DNA of 64,000 bases from a bacterium M00.F.Ca.ET.205.01.1.1 (GTDB taxonomy: Bacteria > Pseudomonadota > Alphaproteobacteria > Rhizobiales > Rhizobiaceae). Shown here in pieces: positions 17,145-24,976 of this stretch (positions are counted from its first letter, which is position 1; each line of letters begins with the position of its first letter). The translations under genes and the position numbers were made by a program. The stretch lies in contig SRUQ01000007.1 of the NCBI GenBank assembly GCA_004791255.1, positions 186,001 through 250,000 of the forward strand, written 5' to 3'. The notes under the pieces are model-generated. The model did no database searches, was not told the origin of the DNA, and saw only the letters and a list, made by a program, of their open reading frames with translations.

Positions 17145-17368
17145 CGATGAGCGAGGTGCAGAGCGGGGTCCGCATCCCCCTTCAGCGCTCCAACAAGAAA
17201 ATGGCGGAACTATACCAACGTGCCGTTGCTGCCCGTCCAGGAAGCTGAACTGTATGGACCAACGGATTCACCAGAAAAAGCAAGCTAGAATCCCTGCCAA
17301 TGGGCTGGCGGCAAGGCAGAATATTGGCTACTGCTCCTCCTGCTTGGTGCAAAGGGGACAGGGTGAAA
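17145..17368. other. intergenic region after mccB
   Basis: This stretch of 224 bases carries no supported gene. A 33-codon frame at 17147-17248 begins two bases after the mccB stop (MSEVQSGVRIP...) but has no recognised family and no clear ribosome-binding site. It might be the remnant of a gene start separated from its body when the region between mccB and mccA was rearranged. Confidence 0.3.
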
Positions 17369-17737
17369 ATGAAACTGAAATATTGCCAGATAGCGGCTGC
17401 TTCGATACTTTCTATTTCTCTAATATTTTCGGCAATAGGCAACAGCCAGGCTGGATCGCTGGCGGGCAGCAAGGGGGACGTGCGTTTTCCGCCGACCGTG
17501 GGCGCGGGCGAATGCAACGATGGCTACAAGGCCTACATCGCAGCGAGCGGTCATTCGGCCTACGCCACGACCTTTTATTCTCGCGTCGTGGACCTCTACA
17601 TCATCTGCGGGACGAAGCTCAACGCGGCGTCCCAGAAGGCTGCGGAAGAAATGGCGATGCGCAACTGCCAGGCCGGCTTGACGCGGTGGAAGCTCAAGAC
17701 CGCAAGTGGCGGCTGCGCAATCTCGGCGTCGAAGTAG
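17369..17737 (+). CDS. small secreted cysteine-containing protein, unknown
   Basis: A 122-residue protein not recognised as a named family. It has a clear signal peptide: MKLKYCQIAAASILSISLIFSAIGNSQA, cleaved before GSLAG. The mature part contains four cysteines (GECNDGY, IICGTK, RNCQAG, GGCAIS), which could form two disulfides in the periplasm. The start at 17369 is set by the signal peptide and a purine-rich AAAGGGGACAGGG upstream; the frame is open further 5'. It sits between mccB and mccA, in the same direction, and interrupts what is usually a contiguous pair. Function cannot be given. Confidence 0.7.
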   Translation: MKLKYCQIAAASILSISLIFSAIGNSQAGSLAGSKGDVRFPPTVGAGECNDGYKAYIAASGHSAYATTFYSRVVDLYIICGTKLNAASQKAAEEMAMRNCQAGLTRWKLKTASGGCAISASK

Positions 17738-17828
17738 GCGCTGCTTCGGTCGGCTTAGAGCGCTCCCTTGGCAAGGGAGGAGCTAACAGTGCCCGACGAA
17801 CGATTGCCCGGACAGGCCGGCGGGACAG

Positions 17829-17985
17829 GGCCCCTCTCTATCCTGCCGGACATCTCCCCCACAAGGGGGGAGATCGGCAGCTTGCGCGCCACCGCTCACT
17901 TTTCAACGTTGACGATTGGCGAGATCGACCACGACGTCCGATCTCCCCCCTAGTGGGGGAGATGTCCGGCAGGACAGAGGGGGCG
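17829..17985. repeat. rhizobial-type palindromic intergenic repeat
   Basis: A large inverted repeat. The left arm at 17841-17877 and the right arm at 17938-17974 match almost perfectly, including an exact 20-base match (TCCTGCCGGACATCTCCCCC). Each arm also folds on itself (CTCCCCC...GGGGGAG). Weaker similarity continues outward (CCCCTCT on both sides). The shape, the CTGCCGGACATCTCCCCC core and the intergenic site match the RIME-like repeats found in many copies in rhizobial genomes. It lies between a small secreted gene and mccA and may act on mRNA as a long hairpin. Confidence 0.8.
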
Positions 17986-18034
17986 CGAAGGAATGCCTCC
18001 CTGACGCCAAGCGATTTCTGGCTACGGAGGCTCC

Positions 18035-19999
18035 ATGTTTAGCAAGATACTGATCGCCAATCGCGGCGAGATCGCTTGCCGTGTCATCCGCACCGCCCGC
18101 AAGCTGGGCGTGCGCGCCGTCGCCGTCTATTCGGACGCGGACGCAAAGGCCCTGCATGTCGAACTGGCCGACGAGGCGGTGCATATCGGCCCCTCACCTG
18201 TCGGCGAGAGCTATCTGCGCGGCGACAGGATCGTCGCGGCGGCGCTCGCCACGGGTGCCGAAGCCATCCATCCAGGCTACGGCTTCCTCTCGGAAAACCC
18301 TGATTTCGTCGACCGGGTCGTGGCGGCGGGGCTCATCTTCATTGGCCCGTCGGCCAGTTCGATCCGTGCCATGGGGCTCAAAGATGCCGCCAAACGGCTG
18401 ATGGAGAAAGCCGGCGTCCCTGTTGTGCCGGGCTACCATGGCGAGGCGCAGGAAATCGTGCTGTTGGCGTCGAAGGCGCGCGAGATCGGTTATCCCGTAC
18501 TGATCAAGGCGCGAGCCGGCGGCGGTGGCAAGGGCATGCGCCGGGTCGAGCATCCCGACGATTTCTCCGAGGCGCTGTCGTCCGCCAGGCGCGAGGCCAA
18601 GGCCGCCTTCGGCGACGACCGTGTGCTGGTGGAAAAATATGTCGATAAGCCCAGGCACATCGAAGTGCAGGTGTTCGGCGACAATTTCGGCAATGCCGTG
18701 CATCTCTACGAACGCGACTGCTCGGCGCAGCGCCGCCACCAGAAGGTGATCGAGGAGGCGCCGGCGCCAGGCATGACGGAGGCGTTGCGCAAGGCAATGA
18801 CCGAGGCGGCGGTGAAGGCCGCCAAGGCGATCGACTATTCCGGTGCCGGCACCATCGAGTTCATCGTCGACGCCTCGCAAGGGCTGAAGGCCGACCGCTT
18901 CTGGTTCATGGAAATGAATACGCGGCTGCAGGTCGAGCATCCCGTCACCGAAATGGTCACCGGCATCGACCTGGTTGAATGGCAGTTGCGGGTTGCCAGC
19001 GGCGAGAGGCTACCGAAGATGCAAACCGAGATAAAGCTTGACGGCCACGCCTTCGAGGCGCGCCTTTATGCCGAAGATGCGGCAAAGGGATTTTTGCCGG
19101 CGACCGGCACGCTCCACCACCTGAAATTTCCGGACGTGGCGGCCAAAAATACCGCCATGCGCGTCGAGACCGGCGTGCGGGCCGGCGACGCCATCTCCCC
19201 CTACTATGACCCAATGATCGCCAAGCTGGTGGTGCATGCCGGGGACCGGGATGCGGCACTGAGGGGCTTGCACAAGGCCCTGGCCCGGACTGAAGTGGCG
19301 GGCTCGACGGTCAACACCGCCTTTCTCGCCGCCCTCGCCACCGACCCCGACTTCGTGGCCGGCGACGTCGACACCGGGCTGATCGGCAGACATCAGCAAG
19401 AGCTGGTCGCGATCCCCGAGCCGAACGACGAGACGATCGCGGCGGCGGCTCTGGCGGCGGCCGGAGCAGATGCGGGAACCCCGGCCGCCGACCCCTGGTC
19501 CTCGCTTGCGGGCTATGCGCATTTCCACACGCTGGCGCGAAGCATCAGGCTTCGCTACGGCGAAGAGGAGATCCAGGCGCAGCTTTCCGCGCGCCGGGAT
19601 GGCCGCTTCCAGGTGGCGCTGGCCGCGCCGCACGACACGGTCAATTCCCATGATCTTAGGGCCGCTCCCCGCCTTGCTCGCTGGCCAGGCCACGTCACCG
19701 TGTTCGAAGGCGCGATCGGCTATACCTTCGCGGTGCCGGATCCGCTGGCCAAGGCCGATGAGGCGGCCGCCGCATCGGGCAGCCTGCGTGCGCCGATGCC
19801 GGGGCTGGTCAAGCTGGTGCGCGCGGCAGAAGGCGATGCCGTGATCAAAGGCCAGCCGCTGCTGATCCTCGAGGCGATGAAGATGGAGCACAGCATCGCA
19901 GCGCCCCATGACGGGGTGATCGCGGAGATCGCCACCGAGGGCTCGCAGGTGAGCGACGGCACCGTGTTGGTGCGGTTCGCCGAGGACAGCCAAGGCTGA
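18035..19999 (+). CDS. mccA: 3-methylcrotonyl-CoA carboxylase alpha (biotin) subunit
   Basis: The 654-residue biotin-carrying subunit. Residues 1-445 are the biotin carboxylase (FSKILIANRGEIACRVIRTARKLG; ATP-grasp loop KARAGGGGKGMR; EKYVDKPRHIEVQVFGD; RDCSAQRRHQKVIEEAPAP; EMNTRLQVEHPVTEMVTGIDLVEWQL). A linker domain follows, then a C-terminal biotinyl domain with EAMKMEH, where Lys616 is the biotinylation site. It works with MccB, in the leucine pathway after isovaleryl-CoA dehydrogenase. The AGGCTCC before the ATG at 18035 is a modest site. It is separated from mccB by 0.9 kb holding a small secreted gene and a palindromic repeat. Confidence 0.93.
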   Translation: MFSKILIANRGEIACRVIRTARKLGVRAVAVYSDADAKALHVELADEAVHIGPSPVGESYLRGDRIVAAALATGAEAIHPGYGFLSENPDFVDRVVAAGLIFIGPSASSIRAMGLKDAAKRLMEKAGVPVVPGYHGEAQEIVLLASKAREIGYPVLIKARAGGGGKGMRRVEHPDDFSEALSSARREAKAAFGDDRVLVEKYVDKPRHIEVQVFGDNFGNAVHLYERDCSAQRRHQKVIEEAPAPGMTEALRKAMTEAAVKAAKAIDYSGAGTIEFIVDASQGLKADRFWFMEMNTRLQVEHPVTEMVTGIDLVEWQLRVASGERLPKMQTEIKLDGHAFEARLYAEDAAKGFLPATGTLHHLKFPDVAAKNTAMRVETGVRAGDAISPYYDPMIAKLVVHAGDRDAALRGLHKALARTEVAGSTVNTAFLAALATDPDFVAGDVDTGLIGRHQQELVAIPEPNDETIAAAALAAAGADAGTPAADPWSSLAGYAHFHTLARSIRLRYGEEEIQAQLSARRDGRFQVALAAPHDTVNSHDLRAAPRLARWPGHVTVFEGAIGYTFAVPDPLAKADEAAAASGSLRAPMPGLVKLVRAAEGDAVIKGQPLLILEAMKMEHSIAAPHDGVIAEIATEGSQVSDGTVLVRFAEDSQG

Positions 20000-20055
20000 G
20001 TGCACTTCGGATACTCGCAGGGCGCGCCTTAGACCAGCAATCTATCCAAGAACGA

Positions 20056-20081
20056 AAATGGCCGGACAAGCCCGGCCATTT
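20056..20081 (-). terminator. terminator between mccA and the branched-chain binding protein gene
   Basis: A perfect 10-bp stem AAATGGCCGG / CCGGCCATTT with a six-base loop. Read on the minus strand it runs into TTTTCGTTCTT, so it ends the ABC binding-protein transcript. On the plus strand it may also stop mccA read-through, as the two genes converge. Confidence 0.85.
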
Positions 20082-20099
20082 CCACAAATTCAAGACCGC

Positions 20100-21221
20100 T
20101 TACTGCGCGATCGGCGCGTACTTGCCGTCATGCCACTGGTTGATGTCGTAGCTGGCGTTTTTCAGGTCGCCCTTCTCATCGAAGATGACATCGCCGACGA
20201 CGGTGCTGATCGGCTTGCCGTCCTTGAGAGCCTCGGCAACCTTGCCCGGATCGTCGCTGCCGGCGCGCTTGATGCCTTCGGCGACGGCCTGGACCACGGC
20301 ATAAGAGAAGAGCGTGAAGCCCTCCGGGGTGAATCCGCCGGCCTTGATCTTGGCGACCGCATCCTTCGCTTCGGGCTTCGCCTGCGGATCCGACGGGAAG
20401 ACGAACATCGTGCCCTCGCCGGCCGGGCCGGAAACTTGCCAGAATTCCGGCGAAGCGATCGAGTCCGGCATGATGAGTTGGAACTTGACGTTCTGCTCGG
20501 CCGACTGGCGCAGGATGAGGCCTGCCTCCGGATGGTAGCCGCCGAAATAGACGACGTCGGCCTTGAGGTCCTTCAGCTTGGTGACGAGCGCCGAATAGTC
20601 CTTTTCACCGGCATTGATGCCTTCGTAGTCGACTTCCTTGAGGCCGCCGGCATTCATCGTGGCCTTCACGGCATCGGCAACGCCCTGACCATAAGCGCTC
20701 TTGTCATGCAGGACGACAATGTTCTTGCCGGCATACTTCTTGGCGATCCACGGGCCGATGAAAGCGCCCTGCGCATCGTCACGCGTGTAGAGGCGCATGA
20801 TCGTCGGCCAGCCGGACTTGGCGGCGGCGTCGGTCAGCACCGGATTCGACGAGGCCGGGCTCATCATCAGCGTGCCGGATTCGGCATAGACTGCCGAGGC
20901 CGGGATGCTGGAACCCGAGCAGGCATGACCGTCGACGAATTTGATGCCGTTTGCAACGATACGGTTGGCAACCGAGACGGCCTGCTTCGGATCACACTGG
21001 TCGTCCTCGACATCAAGCTTGATCATCGAGCCGTTGACGCCGCCGGCGGCGTTGATCGCGTCGGCGGCGGCCTGCGCGCCCTGCTTGAACTGATCGCCGA
21101 TGGTGGCGAGCTGGCCGGTCATCGGGCCGACCACCGAAATGGTGATGTCGTCGGCAAAGGCAACCGGTGCGCTCATCATCAGGCCAAAAATGGCCGCGCC
21201 CAAAATACCCATTTTTTTCAT
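20100..21221 (-). CDS. branched-chain amino acid ABC transporter binding protein (LivK/BraC type)
   Basis: A 373-residue periplasmic binding protein. The signal peptide MKKMGILGAAIFGLMMSAPVAFA is followed by DDITISVVGPMTGQLATIGDQFKQGAQAAADAINAAGGVNG, typical of Leu/Ile/Val-binding proteins. VEDDQCDPKQAVSVANRIVANGIKFVDGHACSGSS and FVFPSDPQAKPEAKDAV fit the same family. The start at 21221 is set by GGAGGAG upstream and by the signal peptide. No permease or ATPase genes are beside it, so it is an orphan component that probably feeds a liv system elsewhere. Its place next to leucine-degradation genes is consistent with branched-chain amino acid supply. Confidence 0.9.
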   Translation of the reverse strand: MKKMGILGAAIFGLMMSAPVAFADDITISVVGPMTGQLATIGDQFKQGAQAAADAINAAGGVNGSMIKLDVEDDQCDPKQAVSVANRIVANGIKFVDGHACSGSSIPASAVYAESGTLMMSPASSNPVLTDAAAKSGWPTIMRLYTRDDAQGAFIGPWIAKKYAGKNIVVLHDKSAYGQGVADAVKATMNAGGLKEVDYEGINAGEKDYSALVTKLKDLKADVVYFGGYHPEAGLILRQSAEQNVKFQLIMPDSIASPEFWQVSGPAGEGTMFVFPSDPQAKPEAKDAVAKIKAGGFTPEGFTLFSYAVVQAVAEGIKRAGSDDPGKVAEALKDGKPISTVVGDVIFDEKGDLKNASYDINQWHDGKYAPIAQ

Positions 21222-21631
21222 GGCAGTAGAACTCCTCCACTCACGCGCGGCCGCCCCGGCCGCGCTTCTTCCAGAGAGGCCGGACAATTTCATCCTTCAT
21301 TGGGTCTGTCTAGGCGCATTGGCGGCGCTCGATTGGGCCTGGGAAAGGCCCCGAGCAACAGCAAAAGCCGCGCCGGCCTTGTCCCGGCCGGTCGCGGCTT
21401 TGGTTGTCGTGCTGTTTCCGGAGCGCCCCCGCACCTCGAACGCAACCCGCCTTCCCTGTCTTCCTGTTGGCCATGATCTCCACTTTTCGGGATCATGGTC
21501 CGCGCGCGGCTTGGCCATCCGGCCTGCCGCGTTCTCGTTGTTTGAATTCGACTGTCTTTTCGCAGCCTTCTCCCTGTCGTGGGCCGATCGTCTTCTTGCG
21601 ATCCTGGCCCACCTTCCCCGTCTGGCGGAAT
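21222..21631. other. 410-bp region upstream of the binding-protein gene
   Basis: No convincing gene. Overlapping frames exist on both strands, but they are of low complexity (Arg/Ser/Asn-rich), match no family I recognise and lack good starts. The part near 21222 must hold the promoter and ribosome-binding site of the minus-strand binding protein. Confidence 0.4.
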
Positions 21632-21898
21632 TCAGTGGATGGTCATCCATTCGCGGGCTTCGCGGAGCGCCTTGGCGATCTCGACCTTCGACATGGCAGC
21701 CGACAGTTCAGAACGCAGCTCTGCGGCGCGGACCGAACCCTTGATGGCGGCGATGTTGAACCATTTGTGGGCGGCAACGACGTCGGTCTCGCAGTCGCGG
21801 CCGGTCGCATACATCATGCCCAATTCGAAAAGAATGTCGGCCTGGGCAGTTGCACCCATGGCGCCGAAGCCTGCTTCAAGCATTTCAAAACGTGCCAT
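21632..21898 (-). CDS. small Sel1-repeat protein
   Basis: An 88-residue cytoplasmic protein with one Sel1-like (SLR, TPR-related) repeat: ILFELGMMYATGRDCETDVVAAHKWFNIAAIKGS. Proteins of this size starting MARFEM... and ending with an REW...LH-like tail are common and conserved across Rhizobiales; no biochemical role is known to me. Sel1 repeats generally mediate protein contacts. The ATG at 21898 is preceded by GGGGAC on the coding strand. It stands alone. Confidence 0.85.
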   Translation of the reverse strand: MARFEMLEAGFGAMGATAQADILFELGMMYATGRDCETDVVAAHKWFNIAAIKGSVRAAELRSELSAAMSKVEIAKALREAREWMTIH

Positions 21899-22332
21899 TT
21901 TTAGTCCCCTGTCTGGCTCCCGAGAGCTGCCTCCGTTTGTCTTTCCGGGCTGCTCTTTCGATGCTTTCGAGAATGCCGTGCAGGCTTGAATCCGTCGTTA
22001 AATGGCGTGCTTAATTTGAGGAAAACAAAGCTAAAACAATAGGTAAACGCGGAAATTCGTTAATGATACGAAGCCAGCAATTCGGCTGGTTTGCATCAAA
22101 TTTGACGAAAATTTTGGAGGCTGGGATCAACACTCCGCTAACCACAGGAAACAAACACGATGCGCCGATCGTTTCAGACCACTGCCAACAAGGCACATCC
22201 GCACGGCTTCAAATTCCCCAATTCTTCCGTTGCGGCACCGCTTTTGTTTTGCAAGGAGCTGGATTAGCTTACGTTTGCGTAAGCGGCAGACCGGCAGGTG
22301 CAACGCCTGCCGGCTATCCACGGGAGGACACC
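21899..22332. other. 434-bp region before the DUF2147 gene
   Basis: No gene is supported. It is AT-richer than its surroundings near 22010-22060 and holds two perfect hairpins: GCTTACG-TTTG-CGTAAGC (22267-22284) and a second one, CCGGCAGG...CCTGCCGG (about 22292-22314), just before the ribosome-binding site of the DUF2147 gene. These could fold in its 5' leader. No known riboswitch is recognised. Confidence 0.4.
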
Positions 22333-22674
22333 ATGTTTCGAAGAGCAAGCCTGGCCCTGGCGGCCACTTTGATCCTGACCGGTGCGGCATTGGCCGATCC
22401 GATCGAAGGCAACTGGAAGACACAAGCCGGCTCGACAGCGGCGATCGCCGGCAGCGGCACGTTTTCCATCACGCTGAAATCCGGCAAATACTCCGGCAAG
22501 AACATCGGGGCGTTCAAGGCGGCCGGCGACAACAAGTACACCGGCACCATCACCGATCCGGAGACCGACAAGACCTATTCGGGCAAGGCGACGATTTCGG
22601 GCACCTCTCTGAAGATGAGCGGCTGCGTGCTCGGCGGACTGATCTGCAAGAGCCAGACCTGGCACAAGCTCTGA
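22333..22674 (+). CDS. DUF2147 secreted protein
   Basis: A 113-residue exported protein of the DUF2147 type. The signal peptide MFRRASLALAATLILTGAALA is followed by DPIEGNWKTQAGSTAAIAGSGTFSITLKSGKYSGKNIG and GTITDPETDKTYSGKATISG, the beta-rich pattern of the family, and two late cysteines (SGCVLGGLICKSQTW). The family is mostly found in the periplasm and its function is unsettled. GGGAGGACACC before the ATG at 22333 fixes the start. A strong terminator follows. Confidence 0.85.
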   Translation: MFRRASLALAATLILTGAALADPIEGNWKTQAGSTAAIAGSGTFSITLKSGKYSGKNIGAFKAAGDNKYTGTITDPETDKTYSGKATISGTSLKMSGCVLGGLICKSQTWHKL

Positions 22675-22698
22675 TCGACCGATCCTTGCGTTCTGACG

Positions 22699-22720
22699 AC
22701 GGGGCCCTGACGGGCCCCGT
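22699..22720 (+). terminator. rho-independent terminator of the DUF2147 gene
   Basis: A perfect 9-bp stem, ACGGGGCCC / GGGCCCCGT, with a TGAC loop, followed by TTTCGTTTG. It lies 24 bases after the stop codon. Confidence 0.9.
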
Positions 22721-22898
22721 TTTCGTTTGATCCAGACGCCGCCCGCCGGTGTTCGACACGCCACGCGGGTGTCCGATCAAGCCGTGCCAAACGCCTCAAA
22801 ATCCCGTCAACCAATTTGAACCGCAGATGAACGCCGGCATCAGAGCCGGTTCAGCGGCCGAAGGGCATTCTCCCGCTCGTTGAAGGAGACACGACCCA

Positions 22899-23054
22899 AT
22901 GCTCGCCCGCCGCTTCACCATCGTCTGCCTGCTGATGAGCCTGTTTGGAATGTTCTTCGCCATCCTCGTCGCCGAAGCGGGCCGTCCGGCCCGCTCCTGG
23001 GACGAAGCCGCAAGAACCTGCCGCCTCGCCTGCCCGACCACCCTTCGCCACTGA
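22899..23054 (+). CDS. small membrane or secreted peptide, unknown
   Basis: A 51-residue frame: MLARRFTIVCLLMSLFGMFFAILVAEA followed by a polar tail with two cysteines (RTCRLACP). The N-terminal 25 residues form one membrane span or signal peptide. A good GAAGGAG site lies nine bases before the ATG, which argues for real translation. No family is recognised. It is followed at once by another small hydrophobic ORF. Supported only by ribosome-binding site and composition. Confidence 0.45.
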   Translation: MLARRFTIVCLLMSLFGMFFAILVAEAGRPARSWDEAARTCRLACPTTLRH

Positions 23055-23094
23055 AACAAAGAAACCGGACCTCGAAAAGAAAAGCTGAAACGTC

Positions 23095-23289
23095 ATGGAC
23101 CGCATCGCCGCCAACGCCCTCAAGACCCTCCGGCTTCTGCCGCGGGCGATGCTTCTGCTGATGCTTCTGGCCGCTCCGGTCCTGGCCGTACCGATGATGC
23201 GCGCCGATGCGGGCTCGACGATCGAGGCGCCGGCACTGAAGAAGTCCGGGGTTGGCTTCGTGCTGCTGGTCAGCCTGCAGCGCGGATAA
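23095..23289 (+). CDS. small hydrophobic peptide, unknown
   Basis: A 64-residue frame beginning MDRIAANALKTLRLLPRAMLLLMLLAAPVLAVPMM and ending with a second hydrophobic segment (GVGFVLLVSLQRG). It has one clear membrane segment or signal peptide. The ribosome-binding site is weak. It is followed within a few bases by a hairpin with flanking A and T tracts, which would suit the end of a two-gene small transcript with the frame at 22899. Confidence 0.4.
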   Translation: MDRIAANALKTLRLLPRAMLLLMLLAAPVLAVPMMRADAGSTIEAPALKKSGVGFVLLVSLQRG

Positions 23290-23291
23290 AG

Positions 23292-23316
23292 AAAAAAGGC
23301 GCTTTGGGCGCCTTTG
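23292..23316 (+). terminator. terminator after the small hydrophobic ORFs
   Basis: An AAAAAAGGCG...CGCCTTT hairpin (stem at 23295-23301 and 23309-23315), just after the 64-codon frame. The A-rich upstream arm and T-ended arm suggest a terminator that works in either direction. Confidence 0.65.
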
Positions 23317-23363
23317 ACAGCGACACCCCTCCCAACCGCTCGTCCAAGTCTCTATATTGAGCC

Positions 23364-24866
23364 ATGGAAAAGCGAATCTACCCTCAAGCTATCGAATCTG
23401 TCGTCATGCCCGAGCCTTTTGGCCGGCAAAGCTTTAACAGCGCCGAGAAAGCCGTCGCCGCACTCCAGGCGCTTTACGACCGCAACACCAAGTTCCTGCG
23501 CGACTCCTTCGCGGCGCTTGCCGCCGGTGGCGACAGCAGCAGGCGCTACCGGGCCTTCTATCCGGAGATCGGCGTCACCACGACTTCGTTCACCCAGGTC
23601 GACTCGCGCCAGGCCTACGGCCATATGCCGACGCCAGGCCATTTCGCCACCACTGTCACCCAGCCGCAATTGTTCGAAAGTTACCTCGTCGAGCAGCTTC
23701 GGCTGATCATGCGCAATCACGGCGTGCCGGTGACTGTTTCGGAATCCACCACGCCCATTCCACTGCATTTCGCCTTCCTCGAGGGCACCTATGTCGACGG
23801 CGCCGCGGCCGAACGCATCAAGCGGCCGATCCGCGACCTCTTCGACGTGCCCGATCTCGACGGCACCGATGACCAGATCGCCAACGGCACGTTCGAGGTC
23901 GCCTTCGGCGACCCCCGGCCGCTGGCTCCGTTCACGGCACAGCGTATCGACTATTCGCTGCACCGGATGACGCATTACACGGCGACCAGCCCGCAGCATT
24001 TTCAGAACTTCGTGCTGTTCACCAACTACCAGTTCTACATCGACGAGTTCGTCGCCCGCGCCCGCGACCTGATGGAGAATGGCGGCGGCGGTTACTCGGA
24101 ATTCGTCGAACCAGGCAATGTCGTGACCCGTGCCGGCGCCGGCATGGCGAGCGACGGCGCGCCGCCCGCCCGGCTGCCGCAGATGCCGGCCTATCACCTG
24201 AAGAAGCCGAACCATGGCGGCATCACCATGGTCAACATCGGCGTCGGGCCATCCAATGCCAAGACGATCACCGACCATATTGCGGTGCTGAGGCCACACG
24301 CCTGGGTGATGCTCGGCCACTGCGCCGGGCTGCGCAACACGCAGGCGCTGGGCGACTATGTGCTGGCCCACGCCTATGTGCGCGAGGATCATGTGCTGGA
24401 CGACGACCTTCCGGTGTGGGTGCCGATCCCGCCGCTGGCCGAGATCCAGGTGGCGCTGCAGGAGGCGGTCGCGGAAGTGACCGGGCTTTCCGGTTACGAC
24501 CTCAAGCGCATCATGCGCACCGGCACCGTCGCCACCATCGACAACCGCAACTGGGAACTGCGCGACCAGCGCGGACCGGTGCAGCGCCTGTCGCAGTCGC
24601 GTGCCATCGCGCTCGACATGGAATCGGCGACGATCGCGGCCAACGGCTTCCGCTTCCGCGTGCCTTACGGCACGCTGCTGTGCGTTTCCGACAAGCCGCT
24701 GCACGGCGAGTTGAAACTGCCGGGGATGGCCACCGAATTCTACAAGCGGCAGGTGGCCCAACATCTGACCATCGGCATCAAGGCGATGGAAAAGCTGGCC
24801 GAGATGCCGATGGAGCGGTTGCATTCTCGCAAGCTCAGGAGCTTTTCGGAGACGGCCTTCCAGTAG
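23364..24866 (+). CDS. amn: AMP nucleosidase
   Basis: A 500-residue enzyme that hydrolyses AMP to adenine and ribose 5-phosphate, controlling the AMP pool. The N-terminal regulatory domain (EKAVAALQALYDRNTKFLRDSF...YPEIGVTT) is followed by the nucleoside-phosphorylase-like catalytic domain: MVNIGVGPSNAKTITDHIAVLRPHAWVMLGHCAGLRNTQALGDYVLAHAYVREDHVLDDDLP, ALDMESATIAANGFRFRVPYGTLLCVSDKPLHGELKLPGMA. Length and motifs match the bacterial enzyme. It stands alone; the exonuclease-family gene that follows is 110 bp further on. Confidence 0.94.
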   Translation: MEKRIYPQAIESVVMPEPFGRQSFNSAEKAVAALQALYDRNTKFLRDSFAALAAGGDSSRRYRAFYPEIGVTTTSFTQVDSRQAYGHMPTPGHFATTVTQPQLFESYLVEQLRLIMRNHGVPVTVSESTTPIPLHFAFLEGTYVDGAAAERIKRPIRDLFDVPDLDGTDDQIANGTFEVAFGDPRPLAPFTAQRIDYSLHRMTHYTATSPQHFQNFVLFTNYQFYIDEFVARARDLMENGGGGYSEFVEPGNVVTRAGAGMASDGAPPARLPQMPAYHLKKPNHGGITMVNIGVGPSNAKTITDHIAVLRPHAWVMLGHCAGLRNTQALGDYVLAHAYVREDHVLDDDLPVWVPIPPLAEIQVALQEAVAEVTGLSGYDLKRIMRTGTVATIDNRNWELRDQRGPVQRLSQSRAIALDMESATIAANGFRFRVPYGTLLCVSDKPLHGELKLPGMATEFYKRQVAQHLTIGIKAMEKLAEMPMERLHSRKLRSFSETAFQ

Positions 24867-24976
24867 GCGGCGGCTCGCCGGGGACCGGCGGGGCAATTCG
24901 CCGTCTTGATCGGGCCGCAATTTGGCCGCTAAGCAGACCGACTGGATTTCCAGCGGTATTCGACAATCAGAGCAAG

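Noticed and set aside
17147..17248. 33-codon frame after mccB
   Set aside because: Too short and unlike any family; kept only as a possible remnant in the intergenic note.
20058..21476. 472-codon frame on the plus strand
   Set aside because: Antisense to the branched-chain binding protein; no domain and no ribosome-binding site.
21297..21650. 117-codon minus-strand frame before the Sel1 gene
   Set aside because: Low-complexity Arg/Ser/Asn composition, overlapping other frames, no domain and no good start.
24416..24976. Upstream extension of the exonuclease-family frame into amn
   Set aside because: This part overlaps amn in another frame and is Arg/Gly-rich; the real protein starts near 24977.
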